A DNA stretch of 64,000 bases from Rhodocyclaceae bacterium (GTDB lineage: Bacteria > Pseudomonadota > Gammaproteobacteria > Burkholderiales > Rhodocyclaceae), in the NCBI GenBank assembly GCA_004379165.1, contig NKXK01000023.1:62001-126000 (forward strand). Direction: 5' to 3'. The stretch's first letter is position 1. Every line of letters begins with the position of its first letter. This document shows positions 22,623-33,603 of the stretch, one piece after another. The position numbers and the translations under genes were made by a program. The notes beneath the pieces were generated by a model. That model worked only from the letters and a program-made list of their open reading frames with translations, searched no databases and was not told the DNA's origin.

Positions 22623-23821
22623 CAGAAAACAATCCCGGATTTCTCGGCTACGGTATGCATGTCCTTGTCACCCCGGCCGGAGAGGTTGACCAGCAGAATC
22701 TTGTCCTTGGGCAGTGTCGGTGCCAGTTTGGCGGCATAGGCCAGCGCATGACTGGACTCCAGCGCCGGGATGATGCCTTCGATACGGCACAGGTTATGGA
22801 ATGCATCCAGTGCTTCACTATCCGTCACCGGCTCGTACTCGGCACGACCGAGATCCTTGAGCCAGGCATGCTCCGGCCCGACACCGGGGTAGTCGAGACC
22901 GGCCGAAACCGAATGGGTTTCGATGATCTGGCCATCCTCATCCTGCAGCAGGTAGGTCCGGTTACCGTGAAGAACACCAGGAACACCGGCAGTCAGCGAT
23001 GCCGAATGGCGGCCGGTATCCATGCCGTCACCGGCAGCCTCGACACCGATGAGTCGCACGCCGGGAACGTTGATGTAGGGGTAGAAGATACCCATGGCGT
23101 TGGACCCGCCGCCGACGCAGGCAATCACCGCATCCGGCTGCCGGCCAACCATTTCCGGCATCTGCACCAGACATTCTTCGCCGATGATTTTCTGGAAATC
23201 GCGGACCAGCATCGGATACGGGTGCGGACCGGCCACTGTACCGATGATGTAGAAGGTGTTGTGGATGTTGGTCACCCAGTCACGCATCGCTTCGTTAAGC
23301 GCATCCTTCAGCGTCTTGGAGCCGCTTTCCACGGGCACCACGGTGGCACCCAGCAGTTTCATGCGATAGACGTTGGCCGCCTGACGCTTGACGTCCTCGG
23401 CGCCCATGTAAACGACACACTCCATGCCGTAGCGGGCCGCCACCGTCGCCGTCGCAACGCCATGCTGACCGGCGCCGGTCTCGGCGATGACGCGCGGCTT
23501 ACCCATGCGCTTGGCGAGCATGGCCTGGCCGATGCAGTTGTTCACCTTGTGCGCACCGGTGTGATTCAGGTCTTCGCGCTTGAGATAGATCTGCGCGCCG
23601 CCAAGTTTTTCCGACCAGCGCTTGGCGTGATACACCGGCGACGGACGACCGACGAAGTGCTTGAGTTCGTATTCGTACTCGGCCCGGAAGCTCGGATCAG
23701 CTTGTGCAGCTGCATACGCGGCCTTGAGTTCATCGAGCGCACCGAACAGGGTCTCGGCAACGAACACACCACCGTAGGGACCAAAATGGCCTTTGGCGTC
23801 GGGGAAGTTATAGTTTGTCAT
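22622..23821 (-). CDS. trpB: Tryptophan synthase beta chain
   Basis: TrpB is a PLP enzyme that joins indole and serine to tryptophan. The 399-residue product starts at the ATG at 23821 ([18 protein letters not shown]); the frame is open further upstream, but that part overlaps trpF and has no likeness to TrpB. The PLP lysine is K92 in HTGAHKVNN, and the phosphate loop is GGGSNAMG. The start lies 14 bases inside the end of trpF. Confidence 0.97.
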   Translation of the reverse strand: MTNYNFPDAKGHFGPYGGVFVAETLFGALDELKAAYAAAQADPSFRAEYEYELKHFVGRPSPVYHAKRWSEKLGGAQIYLKREDLNHTGAHKVNNCIGQAMLAKRMGKPRVIAETGAGQHGVATATVAARYGMECVVYMGAEDVKRQAANVYRMKLLGATVVPVESGSKTLKDALNEAMRDWVTNIHNTFYIIGTVAGPHPYPMLVRDFQKIIGEECLVQMPEMVGRQPDAVIACVGGGSNAMGIFYPYINVPGVRLIGVEAAGDGMDTGRHSASLTAGVPGVLHGNRTYLLQDEDGQIIETHSVSAGLDYPGVGPEHAWLKDLGRAEYEPVTDSEALDAFHNLCRIEGIIPALESSHALAYAAKLAPTLPKDKILLVNLSGRGDKDMHTVAEKSGIVF

Positions 23822-24434
23822 CGGCTTTCCGTACAGCTGCGACAAACGCAGCAATTTTTGCATGATCTTTGATTCCCTTGCCCGACTCGACGCCAGACGA
23901 GACATCCACGGCATCCGGCCGAACACGCTCAATGGCCGCAGCAACATTGTCGGCATTCAAGCCACCTGACAGGATCAGGTAGCCCGGCAGCGCCGGCGGA
24001 ATGAGCGTCCAGTCGAAGACGTGGCCGCCACCCCCATAGCCTTCAACGAAGGCATCGAGCAGCAGGCCGCGGGCCTCGGGAAACGAACCGGCGAATTCTA
24101 CCAGATCGAGCCCAGGCCTCACCCGTGCCGCCCGGAGATAAGGCCTTGAAAATTGGCGGCAATAGGCCCCATCCTCGTCGCCATGGAACTGCAGCAGCGT
24201 GAGCGGTACGCCGGCACAGGTCGCCACCACCTCGGCTGGGTCGGCATTGACAAACAATCCGACGACATCGACAAAGGGCGGGATGCGCCGGGCAAGCTTG
24301 GCTGCCCGTTCTGGCGTGACGTAACGCGGACTCGGTGGATAAAAGACGAAACCGATGGCATCGGCTCCCGCCGCTACGGCCGCATCGACATCTCCCTCCT
24401 GCGTCAGGCCGCAAATCTTGATCCGGGTTCTCAT
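23808..24434 (-). CDS. trpF: Phosphoribosylanthranilate isomerase
   Basis: TrpF converts phosphoribosylanthranilate to CdRP in tryptophan synthesis. The 208-residue product begins [11 protein letters not shown], placing the catalytic Cys at residue 8, and has the catalytic Asp in [16 protein letters not shown]. The ATG at 24434 is preferred over a TTG one codon earlier. The upstream gene is truA, separated by a 69-base gap that holds dispersed repeat copy 4. Confidence 0.95.
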   Translation of the reverse strand: MRTRIKICGLTQEGDVDAAVAAGADAIGFVFYPPSPRYVTPERAAKLARRIPPFVDVVGLFVNADPAEVVATCAGVPLTLLQFHGDEDGAYCRQFSRPYLRAARVRPGLDLVEFAGSFPEARGLLLDAFVEGYGGGGHVFDWTLIPPALPGYLILSGGLNADNVAAAIERVRPDAVDVSSGVESGKGIKDHAKIAAFVAAVRKADDKL

Positions 24435-24457
24435 CAATTCATGCTCCCGCAGCTAAC

Positions 24458-24495
24458 GCGAAAATTTGCCCAAAATCCGGGTTGACCGCAACCGA
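24458..24495 (+). repeat. Dispersed repeat copy 4 (truA-trpF gap)
   Basis: GCGAAAATTTGCCCAAAAT followed by CCGGGTTGACCGCAACC. It reads on the plus strand although both flanking genes are on the minus strand. Confidence 0.7.
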
Positions 24496-24503
24496 CCAGC
24501 GGT

Positions 24504-25292
24504 TCATGGCAGCACCCCGTCCAGAAACTCGTCCATCGGTTCCGGTAACTGCCAGTACGGCTCATACACTGGCCCGCGAAAATACAAACCGTCCGGTGCA
24601 AAGGTCGGCGCCGCCAGACGACGATCACGCATCTGCAACAGGGCATCCACCCAGTCCGGCGCATGGGCGCCTTTTCCGATATAAACCAGCGTTCCGACCA
24701 GATTGCGCACCATGTGATGCAGAAAGGCGGATGCGGCAAAATCAAAGACGAAAAGCGAATCGAAGTGGCGGACCCTGGCTTCGGTCATCAGCTTTACCGG
24801 TGATTTTGCCTGGCACTCCGCCGCACGAAAGGCGGAAAAATCATGCTCACCGAGCAGACGGGCCGCAGCATCCTGCATCGCAGCCACATCCAGCGGCAAA
24901 TGGTGCCAGCCCATGCGCCCCTGCCACAAGCCCGGCCGCTGCGGCCGGTTGAGCAGGAGGTAACGATAGCGACGGCCGATAGCACTGAAGCGCGCATGAA
25001 ACTCCTCGGTTACCGGTTGCGCCCAGCGGATGGCCACGCCGTTTGGTAGATTGGAATTGACCCCGCGGACCCAAGCCGTCAGCGGACGCTCGACTGGGGC
25101 GTCAAAATGAACAACCTGCTGAATGGCATGTACGCCGGCATCAGTGCGGCCGGCACAGAGCGTACCGACCGGCTGACCGGCGATAGCTGCCAGCGCCGAT
25201 TCCAGCGCGTCCTGTACGGTGCCGCCGCCGGCCTGGCTCTGCCAGCCACGAAAATGATGGCCGAAATACTCGACCCCTAACGCGATTCTCAT
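24504..25292 (-). CDS. truA: tRNA pseudouridine(38-40) synthase
   Basis: TruA converts uridines 38-40 of tRNA anticodon arms to pseudouridine. The 262-residue product starts at the ATG at 25292 (MRIALGVEYFGHHFRGWQSQ), and the catalytic Asp51 lies in CAGRTDAGVH. The start overlaps the stop of the upstream membrane-protein gene (ATGA). It sits between fimV and trpF, as in many proteobacteria. Confidence 0.96.
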   Translation of the reverse strand: MRIALGVEYFGHHFRGWQSQAGGGTVQDALESALAAIAGQPVGTLCAGRTDAGVHAIQQVVHFDAPVERPLTAWVRGVNSNLPNGVAIRWAQPVTEEFHARFSAIGRRYRYLLLNRPQRPGLWQGRMGWHHLPLDVAAMQDAAARLLGEHDFSAFRAAECQAKSPVKLMTEARVRHFDSLFVFDFAASAFLHHMVRNLVGTLVYIGKGAHAPDWVDALLQMRDRRLAAPTFAPDGLYFRGPVYEPYWQLPEPMDEFLDGVLP

Positions 25293-25930
25293 AACCAGAC
25301 TGCTCCGCAAAACCCCATGCACGCGATCAGCACCACCACGATGTCGGTCCAGCGCCAGCTCGGCAGATCGACGGCAATCGCCGCGACATCATCACCCAGA
25401 ACCGGCGCTTCTCCAGCCAGCATCTGTCGCCAGTTCAGCCCATCATCTGGTCGGTCAAAATAGGAGAATACAAGTGACAATCGAACCACCAGCCTTGCCA
25501 CACTGCCTCCCTCCCCGGCGAGAGGTCGCAACAGCCCCCACAGCCCCTGCACCATTCCCGCCCGACCGAGTTCCTGAAACAACCAGGCCAGTGCCCCCAG
25601 CAAGACGACCAGCCGCCCTGTCTGCAGACTGGCGTCGTGGATTCCTTCCAGCGTTGGCGCCCAGGGTTTTTCCAACCACGCGTCGCCCGGTGTGTGATAG
25701 GCGAGGATCAGCCACAGCGCCAGCAATAGCCAGCGACTACGCACAACATAACGCCACCAGGCACGCCCTGCCTTATAGCCGGCAAGCACCAGCACGACAA
25801 CGAGGCCAAGCAACCCGGCATAGCGCAGATGCTGCGTGGCGAGGACTACAGTCAGCCAGACGATCAATGCGGCAGTGGGATGCAGCAGGATTTGCCCCTC
25901 CAAAAAGCACACAGCCCCTTGCGGGGCCAT
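25289..25930 (-). CDS. Membrane protein resembling an ECF-type T component (CbiQ-like)
   Basis: This is a 213-residue protein with about five hydrophobic segments (near residues 18-50, 65-80, 105-120, 145-160 and 195-213) and a central charged stretch. The general look is that of the transmembrane T component of energy-coupling factor transporters, but I see no clear coupling motif and no ATPase or substrate-binding partner beside it. It is inserted between fimV and truA, overlapping truA by four bases, so its expression is tied to truA. A GTG or TTG start slightly downstream cannot be excluded. Confidence 0.55.
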   Translation of the reverse strand: MAPQGAVCFLEGQILLHPTAALIVWLTVVLATQHLRYAGLLGLVVVLVLAGYKAGRAWWRYVVRSRWLLLALWLILAYHTPGDAWLEKPWAPTLEGIHDASLQTGRLVVLLGALAWLFQELGRAGMVQGLWGLLRPLAGEGGSVARLVVRLSLVFSYFDRPDDGLNWRQMLAGEAPVLGDDVAAIAVDLPSWRWTDIVVVLIACMGFCGAVWL

Positions 25931-25954
25931 GTGGTGGTCAGCAGAGGCTGTATT

Positions 25955-28900
25955 TTACGCGTTCAGGCGGGCAAGAATCGACTTCGCCTGCGCCACAAGA
26001 TCGATCGAGCCTTCCCCGACAACCTCCTGCAGCAGCTCGCGAGCGCCTTCCATGTCACCCATTTCCTCGTAGGCTTTGGCCAGATCGAGCTTGGTATTGA
26101 CCTCTTCCCAGCGTTCATCACGCGCCAACTCTCCACCGGCTTCTTCGTCGACTACCGGCACCGCTTCAGCTTCTGGCTTGACCCGCTCGAGCAAGGATTC
26201 GGTCTCTGCCGGCTTTCCTTCAGGTATGGACAGCGGTTCAACCCCCAGATCGAGGTCGATGGCGTCCATGTCGAATTCCGAATGCATCATCGGCTGACCC
26301 AGGAAAATAGAGTCAGTCAACTTGACGTCGAATTCAAGGGTGTCATCCATCGAAGCAGCCTGATTGACAACGGTTGCCGAAAGATCGGTCATGACCGGAG
26401 TTACCGGCGCAACTGGCTCAGACGGCTTCTGCGGAGCAAAGCCTTGCGGCGCGAAGATCGTTTCCAGCATGGCATTACTGGCAACGGGTGCTTCTTCAAT
26501 TGGCGTGGCCGAGGATCCGACATCGAGATCGAAATCGACCTTCGGCCCATCATCAATCGCCGACTCGGGCGCGACGGCCTGCGGCGCCCCCTCACCACAG
26601 ACAACGGTTGCGACACCAACATCCGACATGCCATCCAGCGTATAGGAAGACGGCATTACAAGCGTGCCGTCCGGCGAGAAGTCAGGCAAGCCCTCGGTCG
26701 CGGCAACTTCCGACAAATCGGACAGCGATGCGTCCAGATCAACATGCAAATCATCTGCCGGAGCGCTGGCTTCGGCGACCGGAGCATCACCACCTAGATC
26801 AAAATAGAGGGCATTGGAGTCGACCGATACCACGGTATCGATGTAGGGTTGGCTGCTCTCAGCCGGTACGGCCGTAGCCGGGGTTTCCGGCATGCCGATA
26901 TCGAAGTCGAGGCTCAACGGCTCATCGACCGGCACATCGAAAACGGGTTCAGGCGCAGAGGCCGGTGCGGCTGGCGCATCCGACTGCGCCGGTTCGTTGA
27001 GAATGAAATAATCTCCAGTGTCGCCATTGGCCGACTCTGACTCGGCCAACACCGCCGCCGCAGCCATGCCGGCCATGGCGCCAGGCATCGCCAGTGTCGC
27101 CTTGGCGGCGTTTTCTGGCGTCACGATCATCGTCGCATTGGCATCGAAGACGGGTGCAGCAGCTTTGGCACCGGAGTACAAGGGGTTGTTCGGATCCAGG
27201 CCGGCACCGAGCGCGGCCACCTTTTCCCATTCTGCACCGACACCGCCCGTCTGGGCATAGAGTTCGCTGGCCAGGGTCTCAAACTGTTTCAGGCTGCGAC
27301 GGTTGGCATAGATTTCCAGCAGTTTGGCGTGAATCGCCGTGCGCTGCGGATCCTTCTGCAGGGCTTCAAGCAGGATTTCCTCAGCTTGGGTATCACGACC
27401 ATAGGCCATGTACACATCAGCCTCGGCAACCGGATCGACCTCATCGGTATCAATGGTGCCCGGACCGGTCTGGCTGAAACCACCGGTCTGCGGTGGCGGA
27501 TTGCCGGTATCGACGCTCTGCCCGCCGGTCATCCGGAATACCGAATTTGGACCAAGGCTCGACGGACCGGGAATCGCCGTCGTCTCGGCACCGGCGTCGG
27601 CCGAACGGCGGCGTTTGTACATGAAGAAGCCGGCCAGCAGGGCTATGATGCCTGCACCGCCGGCAATCGGAAGCGGATCTTCCAGCAGACCATCCAGCAC
27701 GCCCGGCTCTTCGACCGGCGGCGGTGGTGGCGGTGGCGACTTGGGCTTCGGTGGTTCTACAGGCTTCGGCGCCTCGACCGGTTTTGGCGCTTCAACCGGC
27801 TTTACTTCCTCGGGCGGCTTCGGCGGTTCAACGGCCTTGGGTGCTTCAACGGGCTTCGGCGGCTCTGCAGCTTTCGGTGGCTCAACCGGCTTCGGCGGTT
27901 CGACAGGTTTGGGCGGCACCACCGGTTTCGGAGGTTCCGGCGATTTAGCCGGTGCCTGTTGCAGCTCAGCCAGCTTTTGGGTCTTCACCTCCAGCATTTT
28001 CTGCAGGTCGGTGACATTCTTCTCCAGCGCGACGAGGCGATCCTGTGCCTCCTTCAGCGCCTTGTCCTTGGCGATTCTGTCTGCCTCCGCATCACCCTGT
28101 TTGGCGGATGGCACGCCCTTGGCTGCCATCTCGGTACGCGAGACCTTGACTTGATCCTTGCTCTGCTCGGCTGGCGCAGCTTTTTCTTCGAGCTTGGCGG
28201 TAATCTTGCCAGCACTGCTCTGACTGGCGTCATCTTCCTTCGCCGGGCCCTTGGCAACAGTACTCGCCAGCTTCTGACGGTATGCCCTCCAGTCGCCAGC
28301 ACCAGCGACATAGACCTTCTTCGCCTCAGCCACGGTCACCGACTCGACGCTCGCCTTGTCGGGAATGGAGAGAATCGCACCGGACTTCAGACGATTGACG
28401 TTTTTGCCAATAAATGCGTCCGGATTGTTGCGGAACAGGCCAACCAGCATCTGTTCCAGAGACACCCCGTCGTGGCGGGTTTCATTGGCGATTTTGCGCA
28501 GCGTATCGCCCGGCATGACTTCCAGGGTGCCTGCCGTCTCAGCGGGCTTACGAGGTGCTTCAGCCACTTTGGGCGGCGCCGCCGGCCGAGGATTGGCCCG
28601 CACTGGCGCCGGACGCTCTTCGGCGACCGTACCACCGCGAACGGTTTCAACGACACGCGCATCGACCACCGGCTGCGCCGTCTGCTTGGCTGCAATTTCA
28701 GGCGGATCAAGCAGGAACGTGTATTCGCGAACCAATCGACCGGTCGGCCAGTTCAACTCAACCAGAAAGTCGAGGAAGGGTTCGTTGATCGGCCGCCCCG
28801 ATGTCACCTTGACCACCGATTTGCCGCTAGGTCGCGTTTCGACGGCAAAGCGCAAATCTTGCAGCGCTGAGGCATAGTCAATGCCGGCCTGGCGGAAGGC

Positions 28901-29113
28901 ATCCTGCGGCGCCAACCTCGCCGTCATGCCCGCCAACTCCTCCTTGCTTGCCCCGAGCTCCATTTCGGCGCGCAAGGGCTGCCCCAGACCGGAGAGAACG
29001 GTCAATTTGCCCAAGCCGGCGGCTTCCGCGAGCCAGGGAGTAAAAGACAGATATGAGGCAACGGCGATGGCAGCTGCACGTTTTTTGAACTGATTACGAT
29101 TAGTTTCGTTCAC
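25955..29113 (-). CDS. fimV: FimV/HubP-type polar scaffold protein
   Basis: FimV/HubP proteins are large inner-membrane proteins that organise the cell pole and type IV pili. The 1052-residue product starts at a GTG at 29113. It has a signal peptide (about 10-32), an N-terminal FimV domain (LSGLGQPLRAEMEL), a LysM domain (about 195-250: VMPGDTLRKIANETRHDG), a coiled coil (about 345-390), a Pro-rich PPKPVE repeat, one membrane segment (about 485-505) followed by KRRR, a long acidic cytoplasmic region, and the FimV C-terminal TPR-like domain (KLDLAKAYEEMGDMEGAREL). It lies between asd and truA, the usual place. Confidence 0.93.
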   Translation of the reverse strand: MNETNRNQFKKRAAAIAVASYLSFTPWLAEAAGLGKLTVLSGLGQPLRAEMELGASKEELAGMTARLAPQDAFRQAGIDYASALQDLRFAVETRPSGKSVVKVTSGRPINEPFLDFLVELNWPTGRLVREYTFLLDPPEIAAKQTAQPVVDARVVETVRGGTVAEERPAPVRANPRPAAPPKVAEAPRKPAETAGTLEVMPGDTLRKIANETRHDGVSLEQMLVGLFRNNPDAFIGKNVNRLKSGAILSIPDKASVESVTVAEAKKVYVAGAGDWRAYRQKLASTVAKGPAKEDDASQSSAGKITAKLEEKAAPAEQSKDQVKVSRTEMAAKGVPSAKQGDAEADRIAKDKALKEAQDRLVALEKNVTDLQKMLEVKTQKLAELQQAPAKSPEPPKPVVPPKPVEPPKPVEPPKAAEPPKPVEAPKAVEPPKPPEEVKPVEAPKPVEAPKPVEPPKPKSPPPPPPPVEEPGVLDGLLEDPLPIAGGAGIIALLAGFFMYKRRRSADAGAETTAIPGPSSLGPNSVFRMTGGQSVDTGNPPPQTGGFSQTGPGTIDTDEVDPVAEADVYMAYGRDTQAEEILLEALQKDPQRTAIHAKLLEIYANRRSLKQFETLASELYAQTGGVGAEWEKVAALGAGLDPNNPLYSGAKAAAPVFDANATMIVTPENAAKATLAMPGAMAGMAAAAVLAESESANGDTGDYFILNEPAQSDAPAAPASAPEPVFDVPVDEPLSLDFDIGMPETPATAVPAESSQPYIDTVVSVDSNALYFDLGGDAPVAEASAPADDLHVDLDASLSDLSEVAATEGLPDFSPDGTLVMPSSYTLDGMSDVGVATVVCGEGAPQAVAPESAIDDGPKVDFDLDVGSSATPIEEAPVASNAMLETIFAPQGFAPQKPSEPVAPVTPVMTDLSATVVNQAASMDDTLEFDVKLTDSIFLGQPMMHSEFDMDAIDLDLGVEPLSIPEGKPAETESLLERVKPEAEAVPVVDEEAGGELARDERWEEVNTKLDLAKAYEEMGDMEGARELLQEVVGEGSIDLVAQAKSILARLNA
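27712..27955 (-). repeat. In-frame Pro-rich repeat tract within fimV
   Basis: About ten imperfect 15-18 base units encode PPKPVE, PPKAAE or APKPVE, ending in a seven-proline run. It lies just before the membrane segment and would span the periplasm or wall. Such tracts vary in length by slippage. Confidence 0.7.
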
Positions 29114-29146
29114 GGCGAAACCCTGAGCGTCGAATTTAGGAGTTTT

Positions 29147-29175
29147 AAATTAACATCATGTACTTAGCAATGCAA
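29147..29175 (-). promoter_or_regulatory. Candidate fimV promoter
   Basis: On the minus strand TTGCAT (29170-29175) and TAATTT (29147-29152) are 17 bases apart, 34 bases before the GTG start. It lies just downstream of the asd terminator, as a new transcription unit would need. Confidence 0.45.
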
Positions 29176-29218
29176 GCTAAACCCGCTTCTCAGTAACCGC
29201 CTTTTTTGCATATTCCCA

Positions 29219-29244
29219 ACAAAAAAACGGGGCCGCAGCCCCGT
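29219..29244 (-). terminator. Terminator of leuCDB-asd
   Basis: Minus strand: ACGGGGC, loop, GCCCCGT followed by seven T, about 20 bases after the asd stop. It separates the leu/asd transcript from fimV. Confidence 0.85.
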
Positions 29245-29264
29245 CAATTCGATTGCCTGAAGAC

Positions 29265-30398
29265 TCAGGCATCGAGCAGGATGCGCAGCATGCGGCGCAG
29301 CGGCTCGGCAGCGCCCCACAGCAACTGATCGCCGCAAGTGAAGGCCGCGAGATACTCCGGGCCCATTGCCATCTTGTGCAGACGACCAACCGGCACGGTC
29401 AGCGTGCCAGTGACGGCAGCCGGAGTAAGTTCACGCTCGGAAATTTCGCGATCGTTCGGCACGACCTTGGCCCACTGGTTTGCCTTGGCCAGCATGTCGC
29501 TGATCTCATCCAGCGGCACATCCTTCTTTAGCTTGATGGTCAGCGCCTGGCTGTGGCAACGCATGGCGCCGATACGCACGCAAAGACCGTCGATGGGGAT
29601 CGAACCCGCCGAACGGAAAGCCGGCTTACCGAGGATCTTGTTGCACTCGGCGCCACCCTTCCACTCTTCCTTGGATTGGCCGTTTTCAACCGGCACGTCG
29701 ATCCACGGAATTAGGGAACCGGCGAGCGGAGTGTTGCGGAAGTTCTTCTTCGGGAAGGAATCCGAACGGATGGTCTCGGCAACCTTGCGGTCGATGTCGA
29801 GGATGGCGGAAGCAGGATCGGCCAGCAGATCCTTGACGGAATCGTGAATGACGCCCATCTGCGAGATCAGTTCGCGCATGTTCTGCGCGCCGGCACCAGA
29901 AGCCGCCTGATAAGTCATCGACGAGGCCCACTCAACCAGATCATTCTGGAACAGACCGCCCAGACCCATGAGCATCAGGGAAACGGTACAGTTGCCGCCG
30001 ATCCAGTTCTTGCCGCCCTTGGCCAGCGAATCATTGATCACGTTCATGTTAACTGGATCAAGGATGATCACTGCGTCGTCAGCCATGCGCAGCGCCGAGG
30101 CGGCGTCGATCCAGTGGCCGTTCCAGCCGGCAGCGCGCAATTTGGGGAAGACCTCCTTGGTGTAGTCGCCGCCCTGGCAGGTGATGATGATTTCACAGGC
30201 CTTTAGCGCGTCGATGTCGGATGCATTCTGCAACGGCAGGGAGGCCTCCTTGCCACCAAATGCCGGGGCCTTGCCGCCAGCGGCAGACGTCGAGAAATAG
30301 ACCGGATCGATCTGGGCGAAATCGCCCTCTTCGACCATGCGTTGCATCAGCACGGAACCAACCATGCCACGCCAACCAACCAGACCAACCTTCTTCAT
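29265..30398 (-). CDS. asd: Aspartate-semialdehyde dehydrogenase
   Basis: Asd reduces aspartyl phosphate to the semialdehyde, the branch precursor of Lys/DAP, Met, Thr and Ile. The 377-residue product has the nucleotide loop [11 protein letters not shown] (about 7-17), catalytic Cys137 in [11 protein letters not shown], and the substrate-binding [11 protein letters not shown]. The length and the WRGMVGSVL motif match the proteobacterial type. It follows leuB after 52 bases and precedes a terminator. Confidence 0.97.
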   Translation of the reverse strand: MKKVGLVGWRGMVGSVLMQRMVEEGDFAQIDPVYFSTSAAGGKAPAFGGKEASLPLQNASDIDALKACEIIITCQGGDYTKEVFPKLRAAGWNGHWIDAASALRMADDAVIILDPVNMNVINDSLAKGGKNWIGGNCTVSLMLMGLGGLFQNDLVEWASSMTYQAASGAGAQNMRELISQMGVIHDSVKDLLADPASAILDIDRKVAETIRSDSFPKKNFRNTPLAGSLIPWIDVPVENGQSKEEWKGGAECNKILGKPAFRSAGSIPIDGLCVRIGAMRCHSQALTIKLKKDVPLDEISDMLAKANQWAKVVPNDREISERELTPAAVTGTLTVPVGRLHKMAMGPEYLAAFTCGDQLLWGAAEPLRRMLRILLDA

Positions 30399-30450
30399 GA
30401 CTTTCTCTCCAAGTGAATCCTAGTTCTAACGCACGAACCCCGAAGTTCGC

Positions 30451-31506
30451 TTACGCCAGCGCCGCCAAAACTACGTCGCCCATTTCCTTCGTGCCCACCT
30501 TGCTGGTGCCGCGCTCATAGATATCGCCGGTGCGATAGCCCTGAGCCAACACCTTTTTGACTGCTGATTCGACACGTAGCGCCTCGGCCTCGAGACCGAA
30601 GGTGTAGCGCAACATCATCGCTGCCGAGAGGATGGTCGCCAGCGGATTGGCGATGCCCTTGCCGGCGATATCCGGGGCGGAGCCGTGCGACGGCTCGTAC
30701 AAACCCTTGTTCTTGTCGTCGAGCGAGGCTGAAGGCAGCATGCCGATCGAGCCGGTCAGCATCGAGGCTTCGTCGGACAGGATGTCACCGAACATGTTGC
30801 CGGTCACCATCACGTCGAATTGTTTCGGCGCCTTGACCAGTTGCATCGCAGCATTGTCGACCAACATGTGGCTGAGTTCGACATCCGGGTAATCGTGGGC
30901 AATCTCGATCATCACGTCACGCCAGAGTTGGGTGCACTCGAGAACGTTCATCTTGTCCACCGAGCACAGCCTTTTGTTGCGCTTCTGCGCTGCCTGGAAA
31001 GCAACGTGGCCGATGCGGCGGATTTCCGACTCGCTGTAGACCATGGTATTGAAACCGACGCGCTCGCCGTTTTCTTCGCGCACGCCACGCGGCTGGCCGA
31101 AATAGATGTCACCGGTCAGTTCCCGAATAATCAGGATATCGAGACCGGCAACAACTTCCGGCTTCAGCGTCGAGGCATTGGCCAGTTCCGGATAGAGGAT
31201 AGCCGGACGCAGGTTGGCAAACAGGTTCAGGTCCTTTCGGATGCCCAGCAGGCCACGCTCCGGGCGCTGCTCGCGCGGCAGTGCATCCCACTTCGGGCCA
31301 CCGACGGCGCCGAGCAGCACAGCATCAGCTTCGCGGGCCAGCTTCTGGGTCGCTTCGGGATATGGATTGCCGGTCGCATCGACCGCACCACCACCCAGCA
31401 GCGCCTCTTCCATTTCGAACTTCAGGCCCAGCGCCTTGAGGACGCGAACGGCTTCCGCCGTGATTTCCGGACCGATGCCGTCACCCGGCAAAACACAAAT
31501 CTTCAT
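30451..31506 (-). CDS. leuB: 3-isopropylmalate dehydrogenase
   Basis: LeuB oxidatively decarboxylates 3-isopropylmalate in leucine synthesis, using NAD. The 351-residue product has GDGIGPEI near the N-terminus, the [11 protein letters not shown] loop that separates LeuB from isocitrate dehydrogenases, and [18 protein letters not shown] near 275. It is the third gene of leuCDB-asd, 12 bases after leuD. Confidence 0.97.
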   Translation of the reverse strand: MKICVLPGDGIGPEITAEAVRVLKALGLKFEMEEALLGGGAVDATGNPYPEATQKLAREADAVLLGAVGGPKWDALPREQRPERGLLGIRKDLNLFANLRPAILYPELANASTLKPEVVAGLDILIIRELTGDIYFGQPRGVREENGERVGFNTMVYSESEIRRIGHVAFQAAQKRNKRLCSVDKMNVLECTQLWRDVMIEIAHDYPDVELSHMLVDNAAMQLVKAPKQFDVMVTGNMFGDILSDEASMLTGSIGMLPSASLDDKNKGLYEPSHGSAPDIAGKGIANPLATILSAAMMLRYTFGLEAEALRVESAVKKVLAQGYRTGDIYERGTSKVGTKEMGDVVLAALA

Positions 31507-31518
31507 GTTGTCTCCTTG

Positions 31519-32157
31519 TTAGGCGAACAGCCAGGGCTGGTCGATACGACGCTTTTCTTCGAATTCGCAGATTTTCTCGGCGTGGCGCAAGGTCAGGCCA
31601 ATGTCGTCCCAGCCGTTCAACAGGCATTCCTTGCGGAAGGCGTCGATCTGGAACGGAATACCGTGGCCATCGGGGCGCACGACTGCCTGCGCCGGCAGAT
31701 CAACCACCAGCTTGTAGCCCGGCGCCGCCTCGACCTGCTGGAATAGCGCTTCGATTTCCGCAGCCGGCAGCACGATGGGCAGGATGCCGTTCTTGAAGCA
31801 GTTGTTGAAGAAAATATCGGCAAACGACTCGGCGATGATCGCCTTGAAGCCGTAATCGAGCAGCGCCCACGGCGCATGCTCGCGGGAGCTGCCACAACCG
31901 AAATTGGCCCGCGTCAGCAACACTTCAGCCCCCTGATAACGGGGCTGGTTGAGCACGAAATTCGGGTTCTTCGGGCGATTGGAATTGTCCTGGCCCGGCT
32001 GGCCGACATCCATGTAACGCCACTCGTCGAAGGCGTTGGGGCCAAAGCCGGAACGCTTGATCGATTTCAGGAACTGCTTCGGGATGATCGCATCGGTATC
32101 GACATTGCTGCGATCGAGCGGGGCAACCAGCCCTTCCAGACGAATAAACTTGTCCAT
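31519..32157 (-). CDS. leuD: 3-isopropylmalate dehydratase small subunit
   Basis: LeuD is the swivel subunit of isopropylmalate isomerase. The 212-residue product shows [16 protein letters not shown], the [14 protein letters not shown] active-site loop, and [13 protein letters not shown]. It follows leuC by nine bases and works with it. Confidence 0.97.
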   Translation of the reverse strand: MDKFIRLEGLVAPLDRSNVDTDAIIPKQFLKSIKRSGFGPNAFDEWRYMDVGQPGQDNSNRPKNPNFVLNQPRYQGAEVLLTRANFGCGSSREHAPWALLDYGFKAIIAESFADIFFNNCFKNGILPIVLPAAEIEALFQQVEAAPGYKLVVDLPAQAVVRPDGHGIPFQIDAFRKECLLNGWDDIGLTLRHAEKICEFEEKRRIDQPWLFA

Positions 32158-32166
32158 GGACTATCC

Positions 32167-33573
32167 TCAGAGAATCTCGCGCACGTCGGCGAAGCGGCCG
32201 GCAATCGCCGCTGCGGCCGCCATGGCCGGACTGACCAGATGCGTGCGCCCACCGGGGCCCTGACGGCCTTCGAAATTGCGGTTGGAGGTCGAGGCGCAGC
32301 GCTCGCCCGGCTCCAGACGGTCGGCATTCATCGCCAGACACATCGAGCACCCCGGCTCACGCCACTCGAAGCCGGCAGCAACGAAAATCTTGTCCAGCCC
32401 CTCGGCCTCGGCCTGACGCTTGACCAGACCCGAGCCCGGCACCGCCAGCGCCAGCTTGACGTTGGCCGCCACGCGGCGCCCCTTGACGACTGCGGCGGCC
32501 TCACGCAGATCCTCGATCCGGGAATTGGTGCATGAACCGATGAAGACCTTGTCGATGGCAATCTGCGTCATCGGCGTATTCGGATTCAGACCCATGTACT
32601 GGAGCGCGCGCTCCATGCCCTCGCGCTTGACCGGATCGGCTTCCTTGGCCGGATCGGGCACGACGGCATCCACCGGCACCACCATTTCCGGCGAGGTGCC
32701 CCAGGTCACTTGCGGACGAATGTCCTCTGCCTTGAGCGTGACGACGCGGTCGAATTGCGCGCCGGCATCGGAATGCAGGGTCCGCCAGTAGGCCACGGCC
32801 TTGTCCCAGACTTCGCCCTTGGGCGAGAACGGGCGGTCCTTGAGGTAATCGATGGTCTTGTCGTCAACGGCAACGAAGCCCATGCGCGCACCGCCTTCGA
32901 TGGCCATGTTGCACAGGGTCATCCGCCCTTCCATCGACAGGCTGCGAATGGCGCTGCCGCCGAACTCGATGGCATAGCCGGTACCACCAGCCGTGCCGAT
33001 GGCGCCAATGATGGCCAGCGCGACATCCTTGCCAGTCACGCCCTTGCCCAGCTTGCCCTCGACGGCGATCAGCATCGACTTCGACTTCTTCTGCAGCAGG
33101 CACTGTGTCGCCAGCACATGCTCGACCTCGGAGGTGCCGATACCGTGCGCCAGACAGGCAAATGCACCATGCGTCGAAGTGTGCGAATCACCGCAGACGA
33201 CAGTCATGCCGGGTAGCGTTGCGCCCTGCTCCGGACCGACGACATGGAGAATGCCCATGCGCGGATCCTTGAACGGGAAATAGGCCAGTGCACCGACTTC
33301 GCGGATGTTGGCATCCAGCGTTTCAACCTGTTGCCGTGAAATCGGATCCTTGATGCCTTCGTCCCAGTGATCCGTCGGCGTATTGTGATCCGGCGTGGAG
33401 ACGATGGACGAAACCCGCCACGGCTTGCGGCCGGCCAGCTTCAAACCTTCGAAAGCCTGCGGGCTGGTCACTTCGTGAACGAGGTGGCGGTCGATGTAGA
33501 GAAGGGCCGTGCCATCAGCTTCCTGATGCACGACATGGTTCTCCCAAAGCTTGTCGTAAAGGGTCTTCGACAT
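32167..33573 (-). CDS. leuC: 3-isopropylmalate dehydratase large subunit
   Basis: LeuC carries the 4Fe-4S cluster that isomerises 2- to 3-isopropylmalate. The 468-residue product has cluster cysteines in [12 protein letters not shown] (about 350) and [11 protein letters not shown] (about 410), and [21 protein letters not shown] in the first third. It heads the leuCDB-asd unit. The 30-base gap before it carries no obvious promoter, so it may be cotranscribed with the MFS gene upstream. Confidence 0.97.
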   Translation of the reverse strand: MSKTLYDKLWENHVVHQEADGTALLYIDRHLVHEVTSPQAFEGLKLAGRKPWRVSSIVSTPDHNTPTDHWDEGIKDPISRQQVETLDANIREVGALAYFPFKDPRMGILHVVGPEQGATLPGMTVVCGDSHTSTHGAFACLAHGIGTSEVEHVLATQCLLQKKSKSMLIAVEGKLGKGVTGKDVALAIIGAIGTAGGTGYAIEFGGSAIRSLSMEGRMTLCNMAIEGGARMGFVAVDDKTIDYLKDRPFSPKGEVWDKAVAYWRTLHSDAGAQFDRVVTLKAEDIRPQVTWGTSPEMVVPVDAVVPDPAKEADPVKREGMERALQYMGLNPNTPMTQIAIDKVFIGSCTNSRIEDLREAAAVVKGRRVAANVKLALAVPGSGLVKRQAEAEGLDKIFVAAGFEWREPGCSMCLAMNADRLEPGERCASTSNRNFEGRQGPGGRTHLVSPAMAAAAAIAGRFADVREIL

Positions 33574-33603
33574 GTGACGTATTCGGAGCAGTAAAGCCTT
33601 GAA

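Noticed and set aside
27329-28870. 513-codon plus-strand frame opposite fimV
   Set aside because: Leu/Arg/Phe repeats are the complement of the Pro/Lys-rich FimV tract; no start signal.
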